Positions 1-10,675 of a DNA stretch of 64,000 nucleotides are shown here, one piece after another (within the stretch, counting starts at the first letter, position 1; each line of letters begins with the position of its first letter). Below the pieces are notes generated by a model that saw nothing but the letters and a program-made list of their open reading frames with translations, was not told the origin of the DNA and did no database searches. The position numbers were made by a program, and so were the translations under genes. The DNA comes from Chlorops oryzae (lineage: Eukaryota; Arthropoda; Insecta; Diptera; Chloropidae): the NCBI GenBank assembly GCA_020466095.1, contig CM035806.1:125238030-125302029 (forward strand), read 5' to 3'.

Positions 1-406
1 AAAAATTTTTTATTTTTCAAAATTAACTAATAAAAAATATTAATTAAAATAATGAACATAAAAAAAAAAACTCTAGGCAATAGAGAAGAAAAAAAATGTT
101 CAATCGAGCCAGGGATCGAACCTAGACCTGCGTGGTTTGCTGAGCGAGAGTCTTACCCTTTACGCTAGTCAACTGTTGACGGTGCGTTGATCAGAATGCG
201 AACTTAAAGCAGACAACAACAAGCGCATAGCAAGAGTACAACAAAAATGAACTCACCGCCCTCGATCTCTTACGGAACATCAGCGGTGAGACCTATAGAA
301 GTCGACCTTAGGTTAGACGTGCTCCATAGTTTTTATGGTCTAGTTGCTAACAGTCTCACCTAAGGTGGGTCCTATTTTGCAAACTGACCGCTCTTTTACT
401 ACAGGG
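1..406 (-). mobile_element. Twin tRNA-box element, copy A1 (left arm of a foldback)
   Basis: This is the reverse-oriented left arm of a long inverted repeat; the right arm runs from about 407 to 803 and the two are near-identical around a short unmatched centre (about 393-411). Its terminus is CTACAGGG at 399-406 (CCCTGTAG read on the minus strand). It contains the first tRNA-like module of the family at about 101-170, with a B-box-like GGTTCGATCCCTGG on the minus strand and an A-box-like TAGCGTAAAGGGTAAGA. The window start truncates the copy, so its second module and far end cannot be seen. No coding sequence is present. Confidence 0.6.
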
Positions 407-1350
407 GAAACGAGCGGTCAGTTTGCAAAATAGGACCCACCTTAGGTGAGACTGTTAGCAACTAGACCATAAAAACTATGGAGCACGTCTAACCTAAGGT
501 CGACCTCTATAGGTCTCACCGCTGACTGTTCCGTAAGAGATCGAGGGGCGGTGACTTCATTTTTTTTTTGTGTACTCTTGCTGTGCGCTTGTTGTTGTCT
601 GCTTTAAGTTCGCATTCTGATCGACGTAATGTCAAGAGTTGATTAGCGTAAAGGGTAAGACTATCGCTCAGCAACCACGCAGGTCGAGGTTCGATCCCTG
701 GCTCGGTTGGACATTTTTTTTTCTTCTCTATTGCCTAGAGTTTTTTTATGCTCATATTTTAATTAATTTTTTTTATTAGTTAATTTTGAAAAAATTTTTT
801 TCTTTAATATGTAAGTATTTTCTCATATTTAAATTTTTTTTTAAAGTATTTATTTTTCAATTGAAAATTTTTTGCCATGAAAATTTCTATTTTATTTCAC
901 AACAACTTGAGCACCCAAAAACTCAAGTCAGCATTTTGATCAACGTATTAAATTTCCTTGTTTAGCGTAATGGTTAAGACGCCGACTTACCAACCCAGAG
1001 ATCAGCGGTTCGAGGTTCGTTCGAGAAAATTAAAAAAACATAACTAATGTTTAAACAAAAAGATTTAAAAAATAAAAACAAAAAATAATTAAAATGAAAC
1101 AAGAAAAAAAATAAATAAAAAAAAATTAAAAATTTTTTCCCATAAATTAACAAAATCGTCAATTGACCTCCAACTCACCCAAAACGTCTCACCATGGGTG
1201 AGTCTTACATGCACTACTCTCTTTCTAATGTAGGCCCCATGTTAAAGAGGTGAGTTGAATGCATGTAAGAGTAAATTATGTCGGGACTAGTTGTAGTCTT
1301 TTAGAGGTTAACCATAGGTGAGAAGGGGGTGAGTCTCAATTACTGCAGGG
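407..1350 (+). mobile_element. Twin tRNA-box element, copy A2 (right arm and tail of the foldback)
   Basis: Forward copy arranged head-to-head with A1. In order it has a subterminal GAGCGGTCAGTTTGC segment, the GTTCGCATTCTGATC lead-in, tRNA-like module 1 (about 640-711, B-box GGTTCGATCCCTGG, followed by a T run like a pol III terminator), an AT-rich linker, tRNA-like module 2 (about 957-1025, TAGCGTAATGGTTAAGAC then GGTTCGAGGTTCG), and an end in TACTGCAGGG at 1350. The first 10-15 bases of the expected CCCTG terminus are missing at the junction with A1. No target duplication is visible. The family has no ORF, so it must be non-autonomous. Confidence 0.6.
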
Positions 1351-1558
1351 AAAAAATTTTAATAAACACTAATACAAATAAAATAAAATGTTTAGGGTAT
1401 GATATGAGTGAGAGCGAGTAGGATAAAAGCCTTTGTTAAATTACGTATGCGTAAAAGAGACGGCTGATGTAAGCGCCTTTGTGTTATGCAAAAGTGAAGT
1501 TTTTTCATGCTATAATACCGACTACTTGCTAAGAATTTTTTTTGGACTAGATGAAGTA

Positions 1559-1756
1559 GGTAGGTAGGTAGGTTGAAGTGGCTGCCACTTAGGCCGTTAA
1601 TCTTTGTCTTTTTATGTAGTGTGCCCCTAACATGCGATTTTTGAAAAATCAGTGCTAGGCTTGGAACATTACACTCCGTTTCGCCTGTGCCGGGAATCGA
1701 ACCTCGGACCCTGGGATCAAGAGCATAGCGCGCATCCCCTACGCTATCCCAGAGCC
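1559..1756 (-). mobile_element. tRNA-derived SINE (SINE-A), full insertion with 13-bp target duplication
   Basis: Read on the minus strand it begins with a tRNA-like head: A-box-like GATAGCGTAGGGGATGCG and B-box GAGGTTCGATTCCCGG. A conserved body follows (AATGTTCCAAGCCTAGCACTG, CATGTTAGGGGCACACTAC), and it ends in AACGGCCTAAGTGGCAGCC plus a CCTA tandem tail. The direct repeat ACTAGATGAAGTA flanks it at 1546-1558 and 1757-1769, the hallmark of LINE-machinery retroposition. Other copies are at 25743-26083 and 39108-39246. The perfect 13-bp duplication suggests a recent insertion. Confidence 0.85.
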
Positions 1757-1769
1757 ACTAGATGAAGTA

Positions 1770-2287
1770 TCACTATGGAATAAAAATTGTTAAGTCGAAA
1801 GAATTTTTTTTGGATCTGGAGCTCTTTACAGAATATTATCTTTTTTCACAGCATTACTTAATTTTGATGCTAGCCCTAAAATATTCTACCGGTAGTCTTG
1901 CCAGATAGTAATACCTCTTTTCAAAGTAATGCCTGAGGGGTTCTTCGGTGAGGCTTTCCATACACCTACCTAAAAGGCTGCCTGATAATACTACTGATAT
2001 ATACGTGATGTCTAACGAATTTTGTTGTTAATAGTATTGGGTATTTCACTCGTGAAACAGTCAGTATGCCTACCATGAAAAAGCAAGACAACTGTATGTC
2101 AAAACATATGCGAGTGTTCATATGAAAGAAAAGGATAAATTCTTACACGTACATTTGTTTCAGGTAGTTTTTTCACACTGCCCTTAAGAAAGCTAATAGA
2201 ATCTTTTTCATATTGACTACCAAAAAGTATAGCTAGCGCTATTAGTTAAATCTCCTGGTAATTAACAGGTAGTGTGTTTGCAGGGAA
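1770..2287. other. No gene seen
   Basis: AT-rich unique sequence; I see no coding signal, inverted repeat or tRNA-like box. The stretch 1351-1545 before the SINE is likewise blank. Confidence 0.5.
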
Positions 2288-2862
2288 GCTTATTTTTTGA
2301 ATTTAATTTTTTTACTCGAAAAATAAAACTTATTTTCTGAGTTTTATAATATTCTTTAAAAATAAAACTCAACCGGCGTTTTCTCGGAGATGGATAGACC
2401 AATTTTTATCATATATATGTCCTTGGACAGGTTTTTAAATTTTCTACAATCTCAGCATTTTACCTTAGCTATGGACTTCAAAAGGACTTTTTGGAATTTC
2501 CTTGGTAGGGGTCCTCAAAAACTTTTTATAAAATTGGTGGGAACCACAGTATGATATCAGCGGAAACAATAGAATTTGTCGATCATCCCATTCTTATGAT
2601 TTAGCAATTTAATCTAACACAGAAATATGTAAATAAAAAATCCATTACTGTTTTTTTCAAAAAAACATAATTTTTTATTGCACGCTCAACACAAACCAAT
2701 ATGCCATGAACATTGTTAAAGTAGTTTTAGCACGTCCTATAATATTTCAGTCTATCCGTCTCGTTGAAATCGCCCAATGAGTTTTATTTTTAAAGAATAT
2801 TATAAATTTCAGAAAATAAGCTTTATTTTTCGAGTAAAAAAATAAAATTCAAAACATAATCT
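2288..2862. repeat. Inverted repeat with about 85-bp arms
   Basis: The left arm (about 2288-2376) and right arm (about 2772-2862) are reverse complements across motifs such as TTTACTCGAAAAATAAA and ATATTCTTTAAAAATAAAAC. The spacer holds no ORF. Further AAAATAAAAC repeats continue to about 3000. It looks like a small foldback or MITE, but no clean end or target duplication can be set. Confidence 0.55.
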
Positions 2863-3568
2863 TTATTTTTGAATTCAAAAATAAAACACCAAAGTAAGTT
2901 TTATTTTTTTGAATTTTAAATAAAACTCAAAAAAAATCATTAAATATTGAGTTGTAAATAAATTTCATCAAAAAATCCTTAGAAGGCGAGTTTCAAAATA
3001 AAACTTATAATGATTACGGTCCCAGGTTTCTAAATGTCAAAACCACAGAATTTTGCAGCGTTTTGTACTGAATTTTATGAAAACCAACTGTCGTTTTATA
3101 TGAATTCGGGATATACAAAGAGAATACGCAGCAAAAATTTTTCAAAAGATGTTTCGCGATGTTTTGAAATTAAAATTTTAAATATACGAATTCCAAAATA
3201 TGCTATAACAAAGCTACTAGATCTAACCGCCAGATGTTTCTTATAAATAAATTTAATCGGCAGATGACCGTCGGTTAAGGTTTGTGCCTTAATCGTATTT
3301 TGAGAAAACGAAACTTGATTATTTGTTAAAATAACTGCCGGTTACGGTTTAACCGGACATTCAGAAAACGGGCCTTAGAGTATTTGGAAGGATTCTGCAA
3401 AAAAAAAAAAAATTCGAAACGGATACTTTTGATTTTTATCATTTTTGGCCGCAAGAGTGACACTGTGCGTCGTCTCGAACTAGTACTGTTTGGGCAGATT
3501 CACGCATTTGAATTATATATACTTATATATATATGTGAACAATTTTGTACAAAAAACAAGTACATATT
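2863..3568. other. AT-rich stretch without a recognisable gene
   Basis: Contains repeated TTTTATTTTT units to about 3000 and two short ORFs with no recognisable motifs. Sequence around 3220-3370 repeats a CCGGTTAAGG / GGTTACGG motif and may be decayed transposon. Confidence 0.4.
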
Positions 3569-4362
3569 CGGGGGTGTTATGGAAACCGACAATTGTCAGA
3601 ATCAGATTTTAAATCAATACATTTTTCATTTGGGTGTTATAGAAACAGACTATCAGTTTTTAAACTGTTTTCATTTTCGAAATCAGGTTTGTATTGTTTT
3701 AGGTGTTACAGAAACAGATTTATTGATTTGATTGTCTGATATAAAACAAGCAGCTTTTAGTTGACAGAATTGGCAGATTGTGTGCTGACTTTTTCCCGGC
3801 TGGTTTTTTAGTAGGGCTATAAGTAAATACTTTATTTGACTATATTTTCTTAATTGTTTTGGTATTTAATGATTTTGACTAAAGGGAACGCGTAAAAATG
3901 AGACTCAGGCTTCTATACTAGTTTAGGTCATGGAAAACCACCCGGGAATGGCCAAGGGGTTTACTTAGCGGGACAAACCACTTGTGGACTTGTTATGGTA
4001 GCAACTCGTGGTGTCGTTAAATTCTGCAGACCCATCCACAAAAGATGTAATCATCCACCTGATTCTCTAGCTCATTTATTTTTGCAAGCTTCGCAACAGT
4101 GGAGTGGCTGACATCACGAAAGGTGACGCACTAAGGACGCATATCGGTTCGTTGTGATAACACGGAAATGGGAAATCACAAAAAAAAAAAAAAAAAAAAA
4201 AAACCAATTGGGAATTGAACCCAGCGCTTCTCGCATCGAAATTTGAGATATCAGCCAACTAAGCTACGGCGGCCGCCAAGATTTCATAACAACATTTGAA
4301 ACAGATATTGATTTCAATTCTGATTCTGATTCAATTCTGTGTCGGTTTCCATAACAGCCCCG
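3569..4362. mobile_element. TIR element with ATT target duplication (Harbinger-like MITE)
   Basis: The left end reads CGGGGGTGTTATGGAAACCG and the right end, reverse-complemented, CGGGGCTGTTATGGAAACCG: 19 of the first 20 bases match. ATT flanks both ends (3566-3568 and 4363-4365), a 3-bp duplication as in PIF/Harbinger elements; the superfamily is inference. Internal GGTGTTATAGAAACAGA repeats occur at about 3634 and 3700. A tRNA-derived SINE is nested in the right half (3895-4277). No transposase is present. Confidence 0.65.
3895..4277 (-). mobile_element. tRNA-derived SINE (second family), nested
   Basis: On the minus strand a tRNA-like head lies at 4277-4187: A-box-like GTAGCTTAGTTGGCTGA and B-box GGGTTCAATTCCC. 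It is followed by about 21 T and then a body containing TGTTATCACAACGAACCG and TGTCCCGCTAAGTAAACC. The T run directly behind the tRNA-like part could act as a pol III terminator. The 3' end near 3895 is approximate and no flanking duplication was found. Confidence 0.6.
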
Positions 4363-4378
4363 ATTAAGTTGCTTAGAG

Positions 4379-4384
4379 TTTATT
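4379..4384 (-). terminator. Candidate polyadenylation signal of the SPSB3-like gene
   Basis: TTTATT on the plus strand is AATAAA on the minus strand, about 120 bases beyond the predicted SPSB3 stop codon (4504-4506). It sits just outside the edge of the TIR element that ends at 4362. In AT-rich DNA such a hexamer can occur by chance. Confidence 0.35.
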
Positions 4385-4503
4385 ATCCATAGATGATACT
4401 TTTTCACAATACAATTGCACCTTAAACTTAAAAAATGATCACACAGGAGTAAATCCACACTTCATTGAAGAGCGCATGAAAAAGATTTAAGATAATTGTG
4501 ACA

Positions 4504-7397
4504 TCAAGTAGCATAATTGAAATATTCATCCATCATCCATTCGCTCGGTACATGCTCGTCTTCGCTATCACTTGCAGCGGCAAAGAAAATCTTATTTGCA
4601 TTCGCATAAATGTCTTCCACATCATTTTCATAATCATTTTCTGTTTAAAAACAAATTGGAAAACATTTTTAATATTTAGGTGTATATATGTGTATTTGAA
4701 TCAAGTTTTTCTAATTCTGACCATTGTATTTGTATTTCCGCAGTCGTCGTTTTGTCGATAGCAATGCTTCATCGGTGAGATCCAATTCGGTTTTAATGCA
4801 ACAATCCGCATGGATTTCGGGGGCAAAGAACCAATAAGTACGAACAATTGAACGCAGTCCTGGCATTTTCTGCAATTCTTTCATGCATTTTGGGGATTGA
4901 CTTAGCGTACGATAGGCACGCAATTGCAGACAATCCGGCTCGGAAATGGCATTAATTAAACGGATAATCGATTTGGCTGCTGTCGAGCAAATAAATGGAT
5001 ATAATTTAACAGTCGGATCGACCGGAATATTCTTAAAAGCGATTCCCAATGGCCGACGATTAAGATAGTACTCCAAATGTCCACGTGTACGATCCAAGAG
5101 TATACCGAGAACGCAGCCTTGTGAGAATTTTCTTCCATAAAATCGTTGTTTACGATTATGTTGCACGAAACCGTGGAATGAATAACCCCAAGATTGGCTA
5201 TTGTAGCCCAAGGCTGAGCCAAAAGTGAATTTGTAAGGCTCAAAGCTTACCTCGTCAGTACCAATGCCGAACATCTGAAATAAACAATGGTAAAGGGATG
5301 CATAATTTCAGGTTATTTCTCCTCATAAAAATGCTTTAAAAAAAATGAATCTTAATCAAAAGTATTTATCATTCAATTCGATTTAAGGGGGGAATTTCAA
5401 ATTAATTCGAACAATTGAATTACAATCTTAGACTTAAATGGTTAATGCTTTTGAACACAGTATTATTTCATTCGCTTGTGTTTGTGTTAATTTTTAACAA
5501 CCTTCATAGGAATTCACTAACGCTACTCAAACGGGTTTAAGATATATTGTAAAATAAATAATATATATTTACATATACATAAATATTTATATATTATAGA
5601 CCCATGTATATGCATATATGTATGTTCGAATCCATCTATTTAGGCTCCAGAGACTGTTATAATAGCCTTTTCAGACTAGCAGCTAAATCTGGATTTAGAG
5701 CCAACTTCTGCATTTATCCGTGTATTTAAATGCATTTAGGGCCTGCTAAATGCAGAGATATATTCTGAATTTATGATGATTTATCTGCAACAGTGGCGAG
5801 AAAGGTACGAAATAAAATTTAATTCTAGGCAACCCCAGCCCAAACAACTGCCGCAAATTGTAAAAAATCGAGAAAAGTGTGTTAAGAAGAAATGAAAAAC
5901 CCCAATTTGTTAATACAAACAATGTTCCTCCTCTTTAAATATGACAAGACCTCTATTTTGAGAAGCTCCCTTCTATCCATTTTCCTTGTTTTTAAAGACA
6001 TTCAAAAATAAGGAGGCCAATTTTATAATAAGTCAATGCGGAACAACCACCCGTATCCAAAAAAAAGACACAGAATTTGCTGGAATTGTTGTACTTAAAT
6101 TAGACAGCAACAATATTACTATTGAATTATGAACTATATAAAAATATATTTTATTTGACATCACCACTTTGACCGTAACTGTCTTTATGGGACGGTTCCG
6201 CAGAATACGGGACGGTTGGCCGCCTTATTCAACAAACGAAACAGTTGACTTAAATGCAGAATGCTGCTAATGCTAATGCAAATAGGTGTAGTCTGAAAGG
6301 GCATTTTTGACAACTGCATTTAGCGCGCTAAATACTGTTTTTATTTGCTAGTCTGAAAAGCCTCAATTTTTAAAAATTTCAAGCCTGCTTTATTGAATTT
6401 AAAGATTTTTCCGATTAAAAATTCAAATTTTTAGAAAATGCGAAACGCATTGGAAACGGGTCTAGCATCTCTAAAGATGCAAATGCTAAATGTGTTGAAG
6501 TGGGAACTGCATTTTTCTTGCCATAGAAGCTGCTGTGCTATTTTGTCCAGACCTGACATTGGATTTGTAACAATGAAGTCCTTATCTTCATTAAAATAAT
6601 ATTATAGGGAATATATTGTCCCGAATTCATTGTGTTGCTCTTAACTTTAAATTTCAAGTCTGTATGTATGTATGTATGTAGAAGATAAGATAACACACAA
6701 TGGCGATTATCAATCCAAACGTGTCTCTCAATACAGTACATACATATTTATTACATAAATTTACATTGACTTTTCTTTTTAATGTTCTGCGTCTTCCTAG
6801 AGCGACAAACAAATAATAAATAAATAAAATAGAACCCTTAGTACTAATTGTTGACCTAATTTTCTATTTAAAGAACAATTATTGTGTCTGGTGTCAGGCA
6901 TCATTTTTTTACCGATAAAAAGAAACGGTAAGCCACGTCGGGGGAGGGCGGGGGTCAAAATATGCCAAAACTGAGGCTACGTAGTTTATGGAAAGCCCCT
7001 TAGAAGCAACGACGAAGCAGTGTCAAAAAAGTTCTTCTATCGATTTTTTCTCTTTTTTCCATATACTTACAATATCGGTACCAGTCAATACGGATATCAT
7101 GCGTATTTCCCAGTAATGCACCATGCCAGCTGCAAGCTCATTTGTTCCACGTACTCCCGAAGTACCTTGACTGTAAATGGGATGGAAGATAACATCTTGT
7201 TCACGGACGAGTGTATCCGATTCAGGATTTTGCTGCCATGTCCAGTGCAAACGATGTAAATCGTCGTTCTCGCCACAACGGCATTGCACCTTATCAAGTA
7301 TTTCGGCCTTCAGAGGATAGGATGGAACATCTGGGAACGAACAAGAGCAGAACGACTGTGTATAGTTCAATTTAGTTTGGGCCAGCACTCGTTCCAT
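4504..7397 (-). CDS. SPSB3: SPRY domain-containing SOCS box protein 3-like gene, three exons
   Basis: Exons: 7397-7071, 5274-4722 and 4640-4504; introns GT-AG. Exon 1 opens with MERVLAQ, directly preceded in frame by TAA, and ends GTDI at a GTAAGT donor. Exon 2 starts MFGIGTDEVS at a TTATTTCAG acceptor and carries the rest of the SPRY/B30.2 fold (SWGYSFHG, LGILLDRTRGHLEYYLN, YPFICSTAA), then a SOCS-box-like helix pair (residues about 240-270). Exon 3, behind TTTTTAAACAG, adds about 44 acidic residues (EDIYANAN, SDSEDEHVP). It joins in frame from a weak donor (AATG then GTCAGA); reading through instead gives a stop after GQN. The product is about 338 residues. SPSB3 proteins are substrate adaptors of Cullin-RING ubiquitin ligases: SPRY binds the target and the SOCS box binds Elongin B/C. 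Identity rests on alignment by eye with the vertebrate SPSB3 pattern (CGEN...RGT.EL...HYWEI). The 1.8-kb intron 1 carries a MITE-like element. Confidence 0.88.
5664..6362. repeat. Inverted-repeat element inside SPSB3 intron 1
   Basis: Ends are GCCTTTTCAGACTAGCA (left) and, reverse-complemented, GGCTTTTCAGACTAGCA (right). A second TAGTCTGAAAGGGC copy near 6289 suggests internal duplication or nesting. The interior holds TA-rich sequence and a GGGACGGTT repeat pair (about 6188 and 6211). No ORF. The remaining intron sequence (5275-5660 and 6370-7064) shows nothing else. Confidence 0.5.
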
Positions 7398-7857
7398 TTA
7401 ATCTTCCTCGCAGTTTTGGTCTTCCTTTTATGAACCGCACCATCAGCACCATCAATATTAAAAAAATAATATAAAATAGAAAGAAAAAGATAGAATCAAT
7501 AGGCAAACAAAAAATGCATCCATATGTACATACACAAGTTTGTAAAATTTTATCTTCAAATTTCTCTATCTACAAGCCCGAAGCTTACTTTACATGAAGT
7601 ATTAACTCATTGATTAATGAATGGAAAAGTAAGAAAGAATACGAATGTAGTAAATCCGCGATTTAAACGCAAGTTTATTTCATACACTACTGGCTCTCCT
7701 GGCCATCACAAATTAATGAAAACAAGTTGAGCGTTGTGAATATATTGATTGTTGAGTGTACTAACTTAATGGTCGACCTGTATGAGATGTTGGTTGTGGC
7801 AATTAAGGCGATACGGACACGGTACGTCATGATAAGATAGTTTGTTAAAATTGTATA
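7398..7857. other. Upstream region of the SPSB3-like gene
   Basis: This holds the presumed 5' UTR and promoter of the minus-strand SPSB3-like gene. I see no TATA box or other element I would defend, and no ORF. Confidence 0.4.
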
Positions 7858-7860
7858 TTA

Positions 7861-8079
7861 CAGCCTGATTCTGAATGTTCCCGGGGAGTTTACTTTTCTC
7901 GAGAGTAAACTTCTTCTTTTTTTTTTAAATATTTGGGGGAAGAAATTTGATTGGGAACGGGTATTTGACCCATACCCATAATTTTCCTTAACCTATCTAT
8001 TTAAAAAAAGAGAATTTTAGTCGCGAGAAAAGTAAACTCCACGGGAATTCATTCCCCGGGAATATTCAGAATCGGGCTG
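7861..8079. mobile_element. 219-bp MITE with TTA target duplication
   Basis: Ends CAGCCTGATTCTGAATGTTC and, reverse-complemented, CAGCCCGATTCTGAATATTC; TTA flanks both sides (7858-7860 and 8080-8082). Long arms (CCCGGGG, AGTTTACTTTTCTCG) make most of it a hairpin. A 3-bp TTA duplication fits PIF/Harbinger-type MITEs (inference). Confidence 0.7.
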
Positions 8080-8573
8080 TTAGTGAAATAATAATATTTG
8101 TGCCACACATAGTACAACGACGAATTTTCGTAACGACGCATCGTTTGCGGGTTAGTGAAATGTCAAGACATGCGGATAGCATCTATAATGAATCTATAGA
8201 ATTTGGTTTTCTTTCTTTTTTGTAATATAAAAATAACTTATTTTGCTCTAAAATATAATGAGTTCTTATGAAAAACCTTTGATCAACAATTATATATATA
8301 TGATATTTAACAAAAATTTTAGTTCATGTTACAAGGTTATAAAATATTTGTTAGACCGAAACCGGAAATTTCAGGGGGCGCGCTACCTTTTTAATTTTTC
8401 CATAAGAATGCATGCCAGTGCTGCCATATAGGTTTTGTGAAATTCTGCTAGACAGCGCTTTATTTTCAGCTAGATTCAGCTGAATTCAAAAATGCCAGTT
8501 TTCGTATAGTAAAATTTTTAGTTACTAAAAAAAAGGAATGACACTGTCTTCTAGTGAAATACTTCAATCATTA

Positions 8574-8934
8574 GGGCCCTTTATACGGTCATATATGTTC
8601 GTGGATTTGTTGGGTATGATGAAAAGTATGTGTGTGTAAACGGAAAAAAGCAAGTTCTACAACATGCTCGCCGGTTTTCAAAAAATTTTGATTTTCTGTC
8701 GGTGTGACGAACAAGCTTTATAATGTAAATGGCTGCATCATGCACACATTATATATCTAACATATCGTCGATAATAAGTGCTGCAACTAATGCGCGTGCC
8801 ATATTTTTTCGCTGAAACTTAGAACGAAATGAAGTTTTATGACATGTTCGTCCATGTAAACACAATTTGTTTTTTTTATGACACACTTTGCATCATGCTA
8901 TGTTCGTGAACATATATGAACGTATAAAGGGCCC
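8574..8934. mobile_element. 361-bp MITE, GGGCCC ends, TA duplication
   Basis: Ends GGGCCCTTTATACG and CGTATAAAGGGCCC are exact reverse complements and extend imperfectly into CATATATGTTCG. TA flanks both sides (8572-8573 and 8935-8936). Nested inside the hAT element 8416-9921. No ORF. Confidence 0.8.
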
Positions 8935-9126
8935 TATTGCAATTCTTTCATTCGCTTGAAAACAAACAAAAAAATCTTACCCCCGGTTTCAACAAGATAT
9001 TTAAATAAAACTTGAATGAAACGAACTTTCTAATCGCATATAAATAAAAAAGTAATTTTGGTGAAAGCGTGGGTTACTTTTTTATTTTGATATTTAATTT
9101 ATGATAATATCATAATTTTATTATCA

Positions 9127-9544
9127 TACCGAATGTCTACCAGCAACGAAAGTAGCAGAAAGAAAGGTTAGTGTTATGGAAACAAAGATGCTTCGCTGGA
9201 TATCCGGACTCACTCGTCTTGATCATATTCCAAACGTCGACATCCTTAGATGCTATGGAGTTGCGCCAATTATTGGGAAAATGCGAGAAGCAAGGCTACG
9301 CTGGTATGGACTCGTCCTGAGAGCAAATGAGGAGACTTTGGCAAAGAAAGGCTACGCACTGGAAATCCAAGGTTGCAGAAAAAGGGGGCGTCCGAAACAG
9401 CGCTGGATGGATACAATAAAATGGGACCTAGAGGCTGTAGGACTTACCTCGGATGATGTAACCGACAGAACAAAATGGAGGAACTGGTCGCGTTTTGCGG
9501 ACCCCGGGATAGACCGGGATAGTTAAACGTGCAAGACGAAGAAG
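9127..9544 (+). pseudogene. 5'-truncated RTE-type non-LTR retrotransposon (reverse transcriptase C-terminus)
   Basis: The ORF from about 9132 to 9526 encodes the C-terminal tail typical of RTE/BovB reverse transcriptases: MLRWISGLTRLDHI, then REARLRWYGLVLRANEE, GRPKQRWMDTI and a closing TKWRNWSRFADPG. The polymerase and endonuclease domains are absent, as expected of 5' truncation during target-primed reverse transcription. The 18-bp direct repeat ATCATAATTTTATTATCA flanks it at 9109-9126 and 9545-9562, proving a single retroposition event. It cannot be autonomous. It sits within a hAT element. Confidence 0.9.
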
Positions 9545-10038
9545 ATCATAATTTTATTATCAGTTTAAGCTCCTTTACTAAATTTTCACGAATCCCCCAA
9601 CGCTTTAAAACAATCCGTTATTGGCATATATAAGCAAGCAGTTGACCAGTATTTCTAGATCAGGAAAATTTTTTTCTGGCTAATCTCAAACGCTTTTTCG
9701 TGTCTCGTAGGGGAAAGATCTCAAAATGTGGTTCTTTGATTACCAATGGAACAAAAAATTTTTTCATCTTTTTGCAAAAGCCTAAAAATCAGCTAAAAAC
9801 CTGCCGATCAACAGTAAAATTCCGCTAGATTTTCAGCTATCCGCAAAAACGAATTTTTCTCAGCTGCCCAACTTCAAAATCTGCTAGATCTAGCAGAAAA
9901 TCTGCTGATCTGGCAACACTGATGCATGCACAGGGGGCCTACTTCAATTCATCACACACGTTCATATAGCACTATAGATGGCACTTGGCAAAAACGTGTT
10001 TTTTGAATTGAAGTAGACCCCCTGTGCATGCATTCTTA

Positions 10039-10497
10039 GTCTACTTTCACATTGGACGATTGTCGGCCAACAGTACTCACCGATTTTTGCGTTTGTTGGC
10101 AAGGGAGAAGAGACGAAAGTGAAGCGGTCAAAATCGTTTGTACTAGCCATGTCGTCGATTTCCATGCCGATTTTTGACAGTTGCCTTTCCCGCCGTTCGT
10201 AGAACGGAAAACAGTTTCAAAGAATTGTTCGAATAATTTTTTATGAAGTGTCTGAATCCATTCTAATTTAATTTATATATTTTAAAATGCGTCACAACCA
10301 CTTATTTTATTACTTACTTACTTAATTCGCATAAATCCAATAAACGAATGTCATAAGAAAAACACAACAAAGTATAAATCGGTTGCTTGCAAATCGTGTA
10401 GTGTAGAAGCGAACACCGACAGAAGACAATTTCAAAAGGGAATTCGAAAAAATCGTTGTGAAAATCGCGTCGATAATCGTTCAATGTAGAAGCCGAC
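10039..10497. mobile_element. Probable MITE with TTA duplication
   Basis: The left end GTCTACTTTCACATTGGACG and the reverse-complemented right end GTCGGCTTCTACATTGAACG match over most positions, and TTA flanks both (10036-10038 and 10498-10500). The inner arms share CGATTNTCG-type sequence. The left duplication overlaps the end of the neighbouring MITE, so the boundary is less sure. Confidence 0.5.
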
Positions 10498-10675
10498 TTA
10501 TGGTAATATCAAAAACGTAGCACGCCCCCTGAAAATTCCGGTTCCGGTCTAACTGTATTTATAATCTTGTAACTGAACTAAAATTTTTGTTAAGAATCAG
10601 ATATATAATATGTGAGTGTTAATCTATGGTTTTTTTTTATAAGAACTCACTTTAGTTTTTAGCAAAATATTATAA

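Larger units (their letters stand above)
8416..9921. mobile_element. hAT-type element (CAGTGCTGCCA ends) with 8-bp duplication
   Basis: Ends CAGTGCTGCCA and TGGCAACACTG, flanked by the perfect direct repeat ATGCATGC at 8408-8415 and 9922-9929. The terminal CAGTG and 8-bp duplication define hAT-type insertion. Subterminal TCTGCTAGA / CAGCTGAATT motifs recur inverted at both ends. No transposase remains; the interior is occupied by a TA MITE (8574-8934) and an RTE LINE fragment (9127-9544). Related ends occur at 28106, 30391 and 52664. Confidence 0.85.
8405..10036. mobile_element. Palindromic MITE split by a hAT element
   Basis: When 8416-9921 and one copy of its 8-bp duplication are removed, the flanks join into a hairpin MITE: AGAATGCATGCACAGGGGG on the left and its complement CCCCCTGTGCATGCATTCT ending at 10036. 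Inner arms extend through CCTACTTCAATTCA and TGAATTGAAGTAG. TA flanks both ends (8403-8404 and 10037-10038), as for Tc1/mariner-type MITEs. The original MITE is about 120 bases. Confidence 0.7.
8226..10670. repeat. Large element with about 155-bp terminal inverted repeats, heavily invaded
   Basis: The left arm (about 8226-8396) and right arm (about 10516-10670) are reverse complements through GCGCCCCCTGAAA-type sequence, GGTCTAAC and ACTAAAATTTTTGTTAA. Between the arms sit at least four other elements (8405-10036, 8416-9921, 8574-8934, 9127-9544) plus a probable fifth at 10039-10497, so little of the original interior remains. No TSD could be fixed at the outer ends. Confidence 0.6.

Noticed and set aside
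3384..3731. 115-codon ORF
   Set aside because: It overlaps the terminus and internal repeats of the TIR element at 3569-4362; the repeated GVxETD motif reflects the DNA repeat GGTGTTATAGAAACAGA.
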